DNA from: Salinivirga sp035268865
GTDB taxonomy: Bacteria; Bacteroidota; Bacteroidia; Bacteroidales; Salinivirgaceae
Assembly: GCF_035268865.1 (NCBI RefSeq)
Contig: NZ_DATFKB010000024.1
Location: 1 to 64,000, forward strand
Direction of reading: 5' to 3'
Length of the DNA stretch: 64,000 nucleotides
The notes under the pieces are model-generated. The model worked only from the letters and a program-made list of their open reading frames with translations. It made no database searches and had not been told where the DNA came from. Shown in pieces: positions 17,790-26,040 of this stretch (position 1 is the first letter of the stretch; every line of letters starts with the position of its first letter). The position numbers and the translations under genes are program-made.

Positions 17790-17797
17790 TAACTTTG
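17790..17797 (+). promoter_or_regulatory. Putative -7 element (TAACTTTG) of the histidine kinase gene
   Basis: TAACTTTG matches the Bacteroidota TAnnTTTG consensus and lies about 50 bases upstream of the start codon at 17848, in a T-rich region. The -33 element is not clear. Confidence 0.5.
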
Positions 17798-17847
17798 ATA
17801 CTAACCATACTTCAAAAATCAACTAAATACCATAAAAAAATAAACAT

Positions 17848-19605
17848 ATGAATAAACCCATTACCTATTTTCCTGCTATTGCGGCAGTTACAATTATTGC
17901 AGGAGCAATGGCATATTGGGTGGTTGTTAACAACAATCAAAAGTCAGCACAAAACGACAAAGAGCTGTTAAAAAGGGCCCGTACTAACTATAAGTCAGTT
18001 ATAAATGGGATTAATAAATCAGCCGATTTGTTTTACAGGCAGGTAGTGAACCAACCGGAGGTATTGCAAATAATGGAAAAGGCAGCCAGTGTTTATGGGG
18101 ATGACCGTGATGCATACAGAGGACAATTGTACCAGAAATTATTGCGTCATTATGAAGATTTAAAAGAGATTGGGTTTCGCCAGTTGCATTTTCATTTGCC
18201 CAACGGGACGAGTTTTCTCCGTTTTCACCGGCCCTCAAAATTTGGCGATAACTTAAAACCTTTTCGTTATTCTGTAAAAAGAACAAACGAAACGCTTGAG
18301 CCAACCTCAGGTTTCGAAGAAGGCAGGATTTTCAATGGTTACAGATTTGTATATCCACTGCTGAAAGGAGAAAAACATATTGGTAGCGTTGAGGTGAGTT
18401 CTTCTTTTTTGCAGGTTAGTCAGGACCTGAAAAACCTGGAAAAATCCTATTCAAATGTAATATTAAAGAAGTCGGTTACAGAGAGCAAGCTTTTTGATGA
18501 TGAAAGAAAGAATTATAAAGTTTTCGACCTGCAGCAAAGCTACGTTTGGGATAGAAATATTATTGAGACAACTGATGGTAAAGTTGATTTTGAGTTTTTG
18601 CGCAATCTCATTGCTCAGGCTCCGGATCAGGCTTTAAAGGCCATCAATAAAAATTTCGCAAGTCTGACCAACATTAAGCTTGAAGATCAGAATTTTGCGT
18701 TTATTGTTTTACCAGTACCCAATATTCAGGGTACACATGTTGCCAGCTTGCTGATAGCTTATTCAAATTGCTATGCAACGCAATTGAAAGAGGAACTTAA
18801 GGTCAGACTGGCCATTCTAATTTTTCTCTATTTGCTCATTATGTTCGCTTTTATAGTTATTATAAGGCGCGACAGACGCATTTTAAAAACTACCAGGAAG
18901 CTTCAAAAATCGCAGCTTGATCTTGCCGAGGCTGATGAGGTGAAGGCCAAACTTTTTGAAATTATTACACACGATATGCGTAACCATTTCAGCGCAGTAA
19001 ATGGTTTTTCAGACCTGTTGAACCGCAAGTTTTACGGCAACCAACCCCAAATGGATAAGTTGCTTAATGGTCTTAAAGATTCTATCCATCTTACAAACAG
19101 CCTGATGAATAATTTATTTGTATGGTCGAGAATTCAAATAGGTAAAATCGATTATAAACCCGAGTTATTTGAGGCTACGAAATGGGCAGGTAAACTTATA
19201 GATAATTATGCAACTATAATGGAACGCAAGCAGGTGAAGCTTGTAAATGAAACCCGTGGTCCGGTTTATATTTATGGGGATAAAGATATGATAGCATATA
19301 TAATCAATAATATTTTGCATAACGCCATTAAATACTCCGGAAAAGGATCTGAAATTAAGGTAATTATTACCGATGATACTAAAAAAAGTGTGATTGTGGT
19401 GCAAGACCAGGGAAAAGGGATGACACAGCAAAAGGTTGAGCAAATTATGAGCAAAGAGAACTGGAGTGGAAGCAAGGAGGGGAATGATATTGGCCTTGGC
19501 TTACTTATTACCCGGCGCCTAATCAATTACCATGAAGGAGCAATAAATATTGAAAGCGAAGCCGGCGTTGGCACTACGGTCACTGTAACGATTCCCAAAA
19601 AATAG
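17848..19605 (+). CDS. Membrane sensor histidine kinase
   Basis: This 585-residue protein has an N-terminal membrane segment (about 8-27), an extracytoplasmic sensor region (about 28-310, dCache-like by layout), a second membrane segment (about 313-335), a short coiled region, then HisKA and HATPase_c domains. The phosphorylated His is His375 in IITHDMRN. The N box (NNILHNAIKYS), G1 (VQDQGKGM) and G2 (GLGLLITRRLI) are intact, so it should be an active kinase. No response regulator gene is adjacent, so the partner is encoded elsewhere. The signal sensed is unknown. Confidence 0.92.
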   Translation: MNKPITYFPAIAAVTIIAGAMAYWVVVNNNQKSAQNDKELLKRARTNYKSVINGINKSADLFYRQVVNQPEVLQIMEKAASVYGDDRDAYRGQLYQKLLRHYEDLKEIGFRQLHFHLPNGTSFLRFHRPSKFGDNLKPFRYSVKRTNETLEPTSGFEEGRIFNGYRFVYPLLKGEKHIGSVEVSSSFLQVSQDLKNLEKSYSNVILKKSVTESKLFDDERKNYKVFDLQQSYVWDRNIIETTDGKVDFEFLRNLIAQAPDQALKAINKNFASLTNIKLEDQNFAFIVLPVPNIQGTHVASLLIAYSNCYATQLKEELKVRLAILIFLYLLIMFAFIVIIRRDRRILKTTRKLQKSQLDLAEADEVKAKLFEIITHDMRNHFSAVNGFSDLLNRKFYGNQPQMDKLLNGLKDSIHLTNSLMNNLFVWSRIQIGKIDYKPELFEATKWAGKLIDNYATIMERKQVKLVNETRGPVYIYGDKDMIAYIINNILHNAIKYSGKGSEIKVIITDDTKKSVIVVQDQGKGMTQQKVEQIMSKENWSGSKEGNDIGLGLLITRRLINYHEGAINIESEAGVGTTVTVTIPKK

Positions 19606-19634
19606 GCAAGCTCCCAAAAATTTGGAAGCTTGCT
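19606..19634. terminator. Hairpin between convergent histidine kinase and DUF4249 genes
   Basis: GCAAGCTCCCAAA pairs with TTTGGAAGCTTGC with a single mismatch. It starts directly at the histidine kinase stop and lies before the end of the oppositely oriented gene, so it may serve both. It lacks a long T run. Confidence 0.55.
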
Positions 19635-19654
19635 CAATTCCATTGTAAGTAAGT

Positions 19655-20536
19655 TTAGTAATGGTATCCGGATTGCCTTATTGCGGCGGTATCCCAAATG
19701 GCTTGTGCGCTTTTTACTGATGCTGTCATAAAAAATCCAAATACATTCGTTCCTTCCAAATTATGCTCTACATTCGATGGTGGGCCGCTGAAGAGCGGTG
19801 CAGAATAGTTGGCCTCTTCCTGCGCTCTTAAAATAAACTCATAAAGTGGTTCTGTGAGCGCATAAATCTTCAGTGTAACAGTATCATTTGGATATAAACG
19901 CTCATCAGTATCTTCTTCGTTTAAAAAATACGATTCCAGGCCATTTATGTACTCACCATTGAAAAATACATCGTCTGTTACAAAAATTTCGTAGAGTGTA
20001 TCTGTGACGAGCGTATCGTTTACAAATGCTTTGAACATGTAAAAGTTTTCTTCATCGCCTGGTTCATTGGCATAGGCCCTTATTGCCCAGGCTTCCCAGG
20101 GATCAATCCATTCCAGCTGAATGCTATCGAGCGGTTCTACATGTGGTACAGAATCGCTTGCAGTAATGGGGTCGAAATTTCCGTCGTTATCGGTATCTAC
20201 ACTGTCAATGAATAAATAGTACCGCTGGCCTTCTACTGCATGAAAATTTTCAGGTGTATAGTACTCGCCGGGTTCTTCTTCGGTCAATATAATTTCCTGA
20301 TTGTTACCTGTTATTTTTACACTTGCACCTGTTATCTTTTGCGGTTCCTGGTCATTGTATAATGATTTAGACCAGCTTAGTTTGATTACATGTGCCGTGG
20401 TGTCGGTGGTTATCATTCCCTCCACTACAGCGTGAGGGGGAAAGTCTTTACCCAGTTCAGAATCCAGTTCAATGCGTTCTGTGCATGAGAACGCGAGTAA
20501 GGTGCTGAGTATAATTAGAAATATGATTTGTTTCAT
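19655..20536 (-). CDS. DUF4249 family outer-membrane-associated lipoprotein
   Basis: This 293-residue lipoprotein has a signal peptide ending in the lipobox LLAFSC with Cys18 as the lipidated residue. The rest is beta-rich with an N-terminal Ig-like segment (about 30-125) and fits the DUF4249 family, which typically follows a TonB-dependent receptor in Bacteroidota. It lies 3 bases downstream of the TonB receptor gene. It probably sits on the outer membrane as a partner of that receptor, but what the pair binds is unknown. Confidence 0.85.
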   Translation of the reverse strand: MKQIIFLIILSTLLAFSCTERIELDSELGKDFPPHAVVEGMITTDTTAHVIKLSWSKSLYNDQEPQKITGASVKITGNNQEIILTEEEPGEYYTPENFHAVEGQRYYLFIDSVDTDNDGNFDPITASDSVPHVEPLDSIQLEWIDPWEAWAIRAYANEPGDEENFYMFKAFVNDTLVTDTLYEIFVTDDVFFNGEYINGLESYFLNEEDTDERLYPNDTVTLKIYALTEPLYEFILRAQEEANYSAPLFSGPPSNVEHNLEGTNVFGFFMTASVKSAQAIWDTAAIRQSGYHY

Positions 20537-20539
20537 GAC

Positions 20540-22888
20540 TTAAAATTTAATGTTGAATGAAACAGTAGGTAAAATACCAAACAGATAGGTCTTTTCAGCA
20601 TATATTTTATGCGGATTTTGCTTGTCCTGCTCAAAATTTATGGCCCATGCATTGTGCCGGTCATAAAGGTTGTAAACTGAAAGGTTCCAATTGCTTTCTA
20701 CTTTTCTGTCGCCAGCCATCATCGGTTTGTTCTCCCATGTAAGTGAGAGGTCCATACGATGATAATCGGGGTAGCGGTCTTCATTTCGGTCTGAATAAAT
20801 CGGCACATAATTTCCATAAACTTCTGCCATTCCGCGTGGGAATGTAGCCGGCAATCCTGATGAATATACCCATGTGGCTCCAACAGAGAGTCGTTTCATG
20901 ATTTCGTAATTAAGCACAATTGATACATCGTGCGGTTTGTCATATGGAGCAAGAAATGGTTCTCCTTCATTTACACCATTGATTTTCCGTTCTGCATGAG
21001 AATAGGTGTAGCTTGCCCAGCCATTGAACCGCTCAAACTGAAATTTCACCATCAATTCTGTACCATAGGCCCATGAACGGCCAAAACGCAATTCGCCCTC
21101 CAGGTCTTCATTTAAAAGTAGTACCGCATCATCTTTAAAATCTATGGTGTTTTCCATCCATTTGTAGTAAACCTCGGCTGAAGCTTTAAGTTTATTGTCA
21201 AAAAAGTTTCTGAAAAAGCCAAGTGCAACCTGATCGCCTATTTGTGGTTTTACATTGGGCGATGCCGAAAACCAAATGTCCAGCGGTGTGCCGGCATTGC
21301 CGTTCCGGGCCATTTGTATGTATTGTGTTGTTCTGGCATAACTGGCCTTTATGGATGAATATTCATTCAAAGTGAGGTTCATGCTCAATCTTGGTTCCCA
21401 GTTAAAATAGGTTTGGTATATACCTCCGCTGTGTTCGGTAGTATCGACACGTTCACTGTTTTCATATGTGTAGGTTGGTTTATTTCCATAATTACCAAAC
21501 GACGAGTTGCGCAACCCACCTTTGAAAGCGAGCAGCGCATTTACTTTATATTCGAATCCCACATAAATGCCATTTTCTATGGAGCGGTTAATGGGCACGC
21601 GCACCGACCCTAAAGACGACACACTATCGCTGGTTCCTCTGGCATACCCCGGGTTAAACACATGCAATGTGCTTTGAATACCGTAGTTAACTTTGAGCCT
21701 GGGTGTGGCGAAATAGGTAAAATCGTATTTTGCAGTTAAGTCATTGAGTCCGGCTTCCCATAGAAATGAATTGGCTTCATTTTCGGGTGTTCCAAGTGAG
21801 TAATAATAGTTGCTGTAAACTACTGAGAGGTTGGAGAACAATTTTTTCGAAAATAGATGATTCCATCGAATTGTTCCGGTGCCATTTCCATAACCCATGC
21901 GGGCAAACTCCGAGCCGAATACATCGCGGCCAAAATAGCCTGACAGAAATACGCGGTCGTTGTTGCTTATTTTATAGTTGATTTTCGTATTGAGATCGTA
22001 AAAAAACAAAGTATTGTTTCTGATATCTTCATTGCGGGAGAGTGGTAAAAATAAGTCCACATAGGTTCTGCGGCCCGAGGCCATGACGGAGATTCGGTCT
22101 TCCCACAGCGGCCCCTCTATTGTGGCTCGTGATGAAATGAGACCGATTCCGCCCACACCACTAAATTGCTTATTGTTTCCCTCGCGCATGTGTATGTCGA
22201 GCACAGAAGAGAGCCTGCCACCGTATTTTGCAGGTATATCTCCTTTGTAAAGCTTTACATCTTTAATGGCGTCGTTGTTGAATACCGAGAAAAAGCCCAT
22301 CAGGTGAGAAGCATTGTACACATTCGCTTCATCTAAAAGAATAAGGTTCTGATCCAGATTTCCTCCGCGTACGCTGAATCCGCTTGAACCTTCTGCCGGT
22401 GTTTGAACTCCGGGCAGTAGCTGTATGGCTTTAATGATATCGACTTCACCCATCAGTGCAGGGATTTTTCTGATATCGTCGCTGCCCAGTTGTTCTACAC
22501 TCATTTCTGTTTTGGTGATATTGGCATTGGATTTTTCGCCTGTTACAACTACCTCCTCCAGCTCCTCCGCAGTGGGTTCAAGTTCAATATTGCGCGATAA
22601 ATCTTTATCAGATATGGTAATGGTGAATGTTTTCGCTCGATAGCCAATAAAGCTGTATCTCACATTGTAAGTCCCCGGCGCAAGACTGATGGAATAAAAA
22701 CCGTAGACATTGGTAATGGTACCCTGTCCGATTTCCTGCACGTAAACCGTCGCACCTATAAGGTCTTCGCCTGTGGCAGCGTCAGTAATATATCCGCTGA
22801 GTACAGGTTTACGTTCATTGGTATTGTCGGCCCTGTTTGCAATTGGACCCAACAATAGAAGTATGGTGATAATTATAAATAATCTCAT
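20540..22888 (-). CDS. TonB-dependent receptor with carboxypeptidase-regulatory-like domain
   Basis: This 782-residue outer-membrane receptor has a signal peptide (about 1-20), a CarboxypepD_reg-like beta-sandwich (about 28-110, LSGYITDAATGEDLIGATVY), then a link with VVVTGEKS, a plug domain (about 120-235, including FSVRGGNLDQNLILLDEANV) and a 22-stranded type barrel ending in FNIKF. The family imports bulky ligands through TonB energy. It is much shorter than SusC (about 1000 residues) and pairs with DUF4249 rather than SusD, so it belongs to the other common receptor class in this phylum. The ligand is unknown. An outer-membrane protein gene lies 37 bases upstream. Confidence 0.93.
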   Translation of the reverse strand: MRLFIIITILLLLGPIANRADNTNERKPVLSGYITDAATGEDLIGATVYVQEIGQGTITNVYGFYSISLAPGTYNVRYSFIGYRAKTFTITISDKDLSRNIELEPTAEELEEVVVTGEKSNANITKTEMSVEQLGSDDIRKIPALMGEVDIIKAIQLLPGVQTPAEGSSGFSVRGGNLDQNLILLDEANVYNASHLMGFFSVFNNDAIKDVKLYKGDIPAKYGGRLSSVLDIHMREGNNKQFSGVGGIGLISSRATIEGPLWEDRISVMASGRRTYVDLFLPLSRNEDIRNNTLFFYDLNTKINYKISNNDRVFLSGYFGRDVFGSEFARMGYGNGTGTIRWNHLFSKKLFSNLSVVYSNYYYSLGTPENEANSFLWEAGLNDLTAKYDFTYFATPRLKVNYGIQSTLHVFNPGYARGTSDSVSSLGSVRVPINRSIENGIYVGFEYKVNALLAFKGGLRNSSFGNYGNKPTYTYENSERVDTTEHSGGIYQTYFNWEPRLSMNLTLNEYSSIKASYARTTQYIQMARNGNAGTPLDIWFSASPNVKPQIGDQVALGFFRNFFDNKLKASAEVYYKWMENTIDFKDDAVLLLNEDLEGELRFGRSWAYGTELMVKFQFERFNGWASYTYSHAERKINGVNEGEPFLAPYDKPHDVSIVLNYEIMKRLSVGATWVYSSGLPATFPRGMAEVYGNYVPIYSDRNEDRYPDYHRMDLSLTWENKPMMAGDRKVESNWNLSVYNLYDRHNAWAINFEQDKQNPHKIYAEKTYLFGILPTVSFNIKF

Positions 22889-22925
22889 AATGAAAGTAAA
22901 TACTTATTAAGTGATGCTGTCAACA

Positions 22926-23597
22926 CTAATCCTTTTTTGCTCCAAATCCGCCAAATGAGAAAGTTATATTACCGAAAGGCGCATTGAATGCATCATCTTC
23001 AAAATATCGCTTGGTGTTTTCCTGGTCGTCAGCAATGTAAGTTTCTGTGCCAATACCTGTTACAAAACGGTACCCGGCGCCGAAACTAATTTTAAACCAG
23101 CGTGTCAGATTCATTTCCACTTCTGCCTGTGGGGCTATTACGCCTATAAAATCGTTATGGCGATCATTTTCATCGTATTCAAAATCAGAATCGTAGAGTG
23201 AAATAGTGCCGAGGCCGAATTTTGAGCTTATACCAAAATGTACCGGATTGTTGGGCATAAAAATATAACCCATCCAAAGCCCACCTGAGCCAAATTCAAC
23301 ATTATAATTCACATTGATTTTGTTGCCGTGCTGGTCATAAATTTGTGGAAACTGGTGCTCTGAAGCCATTCCCATACCATAACCTCCAATAAAAAAGGTA
23401 TTGTTGAAAATAGCGGCACCGCCACCGCCACTAAATACAGCAAAGTCTCCATCGTAGGTACTGAATTGTACAATTGGCGCACCAAAACCGCTAATGCGGT
23501 AGTCTTTATTGCTGAAAATGTAGCGCATTTCGTCTTCCTGCGCCTGTAATGTCATGCTTAACAATACAGCTAAAACGGTTAGATAAATAGGTTTCAT
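22926..23597 (-). CDS. Putative outer-membrane beta-barrel protein upstream of the TonB receptor
   Basis: This is about 223 residues from the ATG at 23597 (MKPIYLTVLAVLLSMTLQAQ), which gives a clean signal peptide; an upstream in-frame extension would run through the promoter and is rejected. The mature part is rich in Gly and aromatic residues with alternating strands and DUF-like repeats such as GGGGAAIFNNTFFIGGYGMG. It has no motif I can tie to a reaction. It is the first gene of the minus-strand unit with the TonB receptor and the DUF4249 lipoprotein, driven by a well-formed promoter. Confidence 0.7.
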   Translation of the reverse strand: MKPIYLTVLAVLLSMTLQAQEDEMRYIFSNKDYRISGFGAPIVQFSTYDGDFAVFSGGGGAAIFNNTFFIGGYGMGMASEHQFPQIYDQHGNKINVNYNVEFGSGGLWMGYIFMPNNPVHFGISSKFGLGTISLYDSDFEYDENDRHNDFIGVIAPQAEVEMNLTRWFKISFGAGYRFVTGIGTETYIADDQENTKRYFEDDAFNAPFGNITFSFGGFGAKKD

Positions 23598-23627
23598 AAT
23601 TAATGGTTTTGGGTTAAGAAATCTCTG

Positions 23628-23657
23628 CAAAAATAGTTGAACGCTTGAAACCCACAA
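23628..23657 (-). promoter_or_regulatory. Bacteroidota-type promoter of the TonB receptor unit
   Basis: On the minus strand TTG (23657-23655) is followed after 19 bases by TATTTTTG (23635-23628), which matches the -33 TTG / -7 TAnnTTTG consensus with ideal spacing. The start codon is 30 bases downstream of the -7 box. Confidence 0.75.
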
Positions 23658-23890
23658 GATGGTATTGCAAGTTTAAACATTAATTAACAGAAGATGCTCA
23701 ATAGCAGGTTGATGATTTGCCTTTTTAACTCATTTAGCTGATTAATGTTATTCAATCCCGGATTCCTTTAGAAATTCCGAACCGTGACACTCCCTGCGAG
23801 CGGAACCCTTACCTTCAAAGAATTGATTTTCTCAGTTGATCGATTTTAGTTTGTTTTTCGTTACATTTGTTGTTAGTGTAATTATTTCAA

Positions 23891-23965
23891 ATCGACCAAC
23901 TGGTTTACGAGCTATACGGCTTAACCGAAGAAGAAATACAGATTGTGGAGGCGGGGGTGCAATAG
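23891..23965 (+). pseudogene. Remnant 1: C-terminal tail of a restriction/DNA-methylase-type protein
   Basis: Twenty-four codons plus a stop read IDQLVYELYGLTEEEI then QIVEAGVQ. The motif DQLVYELYGLTEEE is the characteristic end of Eco57I/TaqI-like class restriction-modification proteins and relatives. There is no open frame upstream of it that could hold the rest of such a protein, so this is a fragment. The same 75 bases recur at 24984 and 25889. Confidence 0.7.
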
Positions 23966-24056
23966 AAAGAACCGGACACTGCTGCCGCGCGATTAGCTAC
24001 GCTGAGCTCCCTACGGTCGGTTGTATCGCGTGGTTACGTGCAATAACCGGAGACCT

Positions 24057-24091
24057 TAATCGGAGCCCGACTCCGAGTCGGACTCCGATTA
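24057..24091. repeat. Palindrome, ATCGGAG family, copy 1
   Basis: A 16-base arm TAATCGGAGCCCGACT (24057-24072) pairs with 24076-24091 with one mismatch around a 3-base centre. A closely similar palindrome is at 25962-25994 and a degenerate one at about 25124-25162. Each follows a copy of the restriction-tail remnant. Confidence 0.85.
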
Positions 24092-24148
24092 GGCAACGTT
24101 GAAGCTGCCCACGACCCATTACCTTTACTTGCAAAAACCGATAGCAAT

Positions 24149-24886
24149 ATGGAAAACAAACGAAAATACACACTCGAAAAATGGTACGAAGTAGACGATT
24201 CGTACTACGACAACCCCACTGATTATGAAAAGCTGGGTTACCAACAAGGGGATGTCAATATGTTAAATTATGACCAATGGTTATACCAGGAAAACTATCT
24301 GTTTGATTATAAGGGGCGCATTGTTCGGAAGTTCGATTATCATATCGCCCATTGGTGCGATTATACCAATGAACCATTCGATAATGGCGTATCGTTCGTA
24401 ATGGACGACCATAAAAAAGATTTTCTTGACAGAAAATATGCACTGGTCGACATTTACGGCAACCTGCTTACCAAATTTTTCGATGATGTGGGCGAAGGTT
24501 GGATCGATAGCACCTATATTATGGTTCAAAAAAACGGAAAATGGGGTTATATCGATAAGCGAGGCCGGCAGGTTACTGACTTCAGGTTTGATGTCCCGGG
24601 TATGGACTACGAATGGCTTAATTTGAGCCATAATTATGAAATCGTACGTTTGGAAATGGAACCCGAAGGTGTTTATAAGTTTGGATTATTTGCTTTTACC
24701 GGGGTGTTGGTGTTGGAACCAAAATACAAAAACATTGAAATCAAATCCGATTACCATTGGTTCGAAAATAATCACGAACGAATAGGAGCAATGCTCAACG
24801 ATGAAATTATCGTTACAGACTTTGATGATCAAATGTACCAATGGACGCACCGATATGGGTTAAGAAAAGTTCAAAGAAATCCATAA
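24149..24886 (+). CDS. WG-repeat-containing protein
   Basis: This 245-residue protein has no signal peptide and is very rich in Tyr, Asp and Trp. The best repeat is VQKNGKWGYIDKRGRQVTDF (about 131-150), a classic WG (KWG) repeat; weaker related units are RKYALVDIYGNLLTKFFDD and FGLFAFTGVLVLEPKYKNI. WG-repeat proteins are common in Bacteroidota, and their function is generally unknown. The gene lies between two copies of the restriction-tail remnant, and its last 23 bases overlap the open frame of remnant 2. It is probably accessory, cassette-like cargo. Confidence 0.75.
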   Translation: MENKRKYTLEKWYEVDDSYYDNPTDYEKLGYQQGDVNMLNYDQWLYQENYLFDYKGRIVRKFDYHIAHWCDYTNEPFDNGVSFVMDDHKKDFLDRKYALVDIYGNLLTKFFDDVGEGWIDSTYIMVQKNGKWGYIDKRGRQVTDFRFDVPGMDYEWLNLSHNYEIVRLEMEPEGVYKFGLFAFTGVLVLEPKYKNIEIKSDYHWFENNHERIGAMLNDEIIVTDFDDQMYQWTHRYGLRKVQRNP

Positions 24887-25058
24887 AAATGAAATTTCGG
24901 AAGTAGAGAAGCATTTTTTACATCAAATTGAACACACACAAAAGAAATTAAAGAACAAAAACAAAAACGAACAGGACGGTTATACCGCCCAACTGGTATA
25001 TGAGCTTTACGGTTTAACGGAAGAAGAAATACAGATTGTGGAGGCAGGGGTACAATAG
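24864..25058 (+). pseudogene. Remnant 2: longest restriction/methylase tail fragment
   Basis: An open frame of 64 codons with no good start ends in LVYELYGLTEEEIQIVEAGVQ-stop. Before that it is helical and charged (EKHFLHQIEHTQKKLKNKNK), as expected for the coiled end of a type IIG/Eco57I-like or N6-methylase protein. It overlaps the end of the WG-repeat gene in another frame. No upstream part of a methylase is present, so the fragment is a relic or a mobile repeat unit rather than a working gene. Confidence 0.6.
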
Positions 25059-25070
25059 AAAGCACCGAAC

Positions 25071-25103
25071 AGCGAGGGCTTCGCCTGGAGCGAAACCCTC
25101 GCT
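25071..25103. repeat. Palindrome, GAGGGCTTCGC family
   Basis: AGCGAGGGCTTCGC (25071-25084) pairs with GCGAAACCCTCGCT (25090-25103) around a 5-base loop. The core matches the bat operon terminator (4656) and the copy at 26008, and both copies here are followed by TTGCAAGTTT. There is no T run, so it is not a classical terminator at this site. Confidence 0.85.
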
Positions 25104-25230
25104 TGCAAGTTTATGCGGGGCCGTAATCGGAGATCAGTTTTGAGCCGGCCTTCGGCTAATTAAAGTAGAACCATATACCAGATTGTTTGGACAGCAAGGC
25201 ATCTTTTTTGTATATTTGGTTAAAAAACCA

Positions 25231-25473
25231 ATGGATATTCAGGCACGAAAAATACAATTTATACAGGAGTTTCTTAAGTTGAAAAATGAGGATATGATTG
25301 CTAAACTTGAAAATCTTTTGCAGCAAGAAAGGCAAAAGCAATACCAAAGCATAAATGAGCCCATGTCGACTGAAACGTTTAACAGTATGATAGACCGTGC
25401 TGAAGATGATTCAAAAAATAGCCGTATAACTTCTGCTGGTGACCTGAAAAATGAAATAGACACATGGAGCTAA
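25231..25473 (+). CDS. Antitoxin of a ParE/RelE-type toxin-antitoxin pair
   Basis: This 80-residue small acidic protein starts at the ATG at 25231 (MDIQARKIQFIQEF), preferred over an earlier in-frame start that lengthens it without family-like sequence. The N-terminal half is a long helix (ARKIQFIQEFLKLKNEDMIAK). The second half, FNSMIDRAEDDSKNSRI, is typical of antitoxins found with ParE toxins in Bacteroidota. Its stop overlaps the toxin start by 10 bases. By family knowledge it would bind and neutralise the toxin and autoregulate the operon. Confidence 0.82.
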   Translation: MDIQARKIQFIQEFLKLKNEDMIAKLENLLQQERQKQYQSINEPMSTETFNSMIDRAEDDSKNSRITSAGDLKNEIDTWS

Positions 25474-25781
25474 AGGTGTTTTGGACAGATACTGCCAGGT
25501 ATCAATTCGAAGATATTTTCGATTTCCTGAAGTACAAGGCTGGTGTTAACATAGCTAAAAATATTGTGACCCGAATCATCGATAAGACACTTACGCTGGA
25601 AAAACATCCAACTATAGGGCAGATTGAAGAACTATTACAAAACAGGGAGTATGATTACCGGTATTTAATTGAAGGCAATTATAAAATTATTTACTGGATA
25701 GAAAACAACTACATAAAAATTGCTGCAGTTTTCGATTGCAGGCAAAATCCCCATAAAATGCAGCAGGTTGACAATTATTGA
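25464..25781 (+). CDS. ParE/RelE superfamily toxin
   Basis: This 105-residue basic protein has the ParE/RelE fold pattern: N-terminal strand LKVFWTDTARYQFEDIFDF, the two helices, then YRYLIEGNYKIIYWIENN and the C-terminal strand KIAAVFDCRQNP. ParE toxins poison DNA gyrase and RelE toxins cleave mRNA; the presence of the DCRQNP-type end and the absence of clear RelE catalytic residues leans towards ParE-like, but this is uncertain. It overlaps its antitoxin by 10 bases. The pair is bracketed by two restriction-tail remnants. Confidence 0.85.
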   Translation: MELKVFWTDTARYQFEDIFDFLKYKAGVNIAKNIVTRIIDKTLTLEKHPTIGQIEELLQNREYDYRYLIEGNYKIIYWIENNYIKIAAVFDCRQNPHKMQQVDNY

Positions 25782-25888
25782 TTCATAATTTTTGAGGTAG
25801 CCAAAAAATAAATGCCGGGGAATAGCATGAAGTAGACCAAAATCAAAAAAAATTAAATTACAATGTTAACGGCATTTCCAAAACCCAA

Positions 25889-25963
25889 ATCGACCAACTG
25901 GTATACTAACTTTACGGCTTAACGGAAGAGGAGATACTGGTTGTGGAGGCGGGTGTGCAATAA
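25889..25963 (+). pseudogene. Remnant 3: restriction/methylase tail with internal stop
   Basis: The same 25-codon tail is present but carries an in-frame TAA (IDQLVY-stop-LYGLTEEEI) where the other copies have a GAG codon, and LVVEAGVQ replaces QIVEAGVQ. Its terminal TAA is the first part of the palindrome that follows. The internal stop shows this copy is not expressed as protein. Confidence 0.7.
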
Positions 25964-25994
25964 TCGGAGACCGACTTGGAGTCGGCCTCCGATT
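25962..25994. repeat. Palindrome, ATCGGAG family, copy 2
   Basis: AATCGGAGACCGACT (25962-25976) pairs with AGTCGGCCTCCGATT (25980-25994), one mismatch, 3-base centre. It begins inside the stop codon of remnant 3 and is the counterpart of the palindrome at 24057. Confidence 0.85.
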
Positions 25995-26007
25995 GGCATT
26001 ATCGAAT

Positions 26008-26040
26008 AGCGAGGGCTTCACTTAGCGCGAAACCCTCGCT
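26008..26040. repeat. Palindrome, GAGGGCTTCGC family, third copy
   Basis: AGCGAGGGCTTCAC (26008-26021) pairs with GCGAAACCCTCGCT (26027-26040) with one mismatch. It is followed by TTGCAAGTTTTA, as after the copy at 25071 (TTGCAAGTTTAT). Confidence 0.8.

Larger units (their letters stand above)
23658..24148. other. Gene-free stretch before the WG-repeat gene, with gene remnants
   Basis: These 491 bases contain an AT-rich part, then the first copy of the restriction/methylase tail remnant (23891-23965), a GC-rich unexplained piece (about 23975-24050) and a strong palindrome (24057-24091). An open frame through it has no recognisable protein. The promoter of the gene at 24149 should be here, but I could not identify it. 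Confidence 0.5.

Noticed and set aside
23836..24102. Short plus-strand frame over the first remnant and palindrome
   Set aside because: Low-quality composition across the palindrome; the remnant motif is in a different frame.
23891..25963. Restriction-tail fragments considered as a working restriction-modification system
   Set aside because: No methylase or endonuclease core is present, and one copy has an internal stop.
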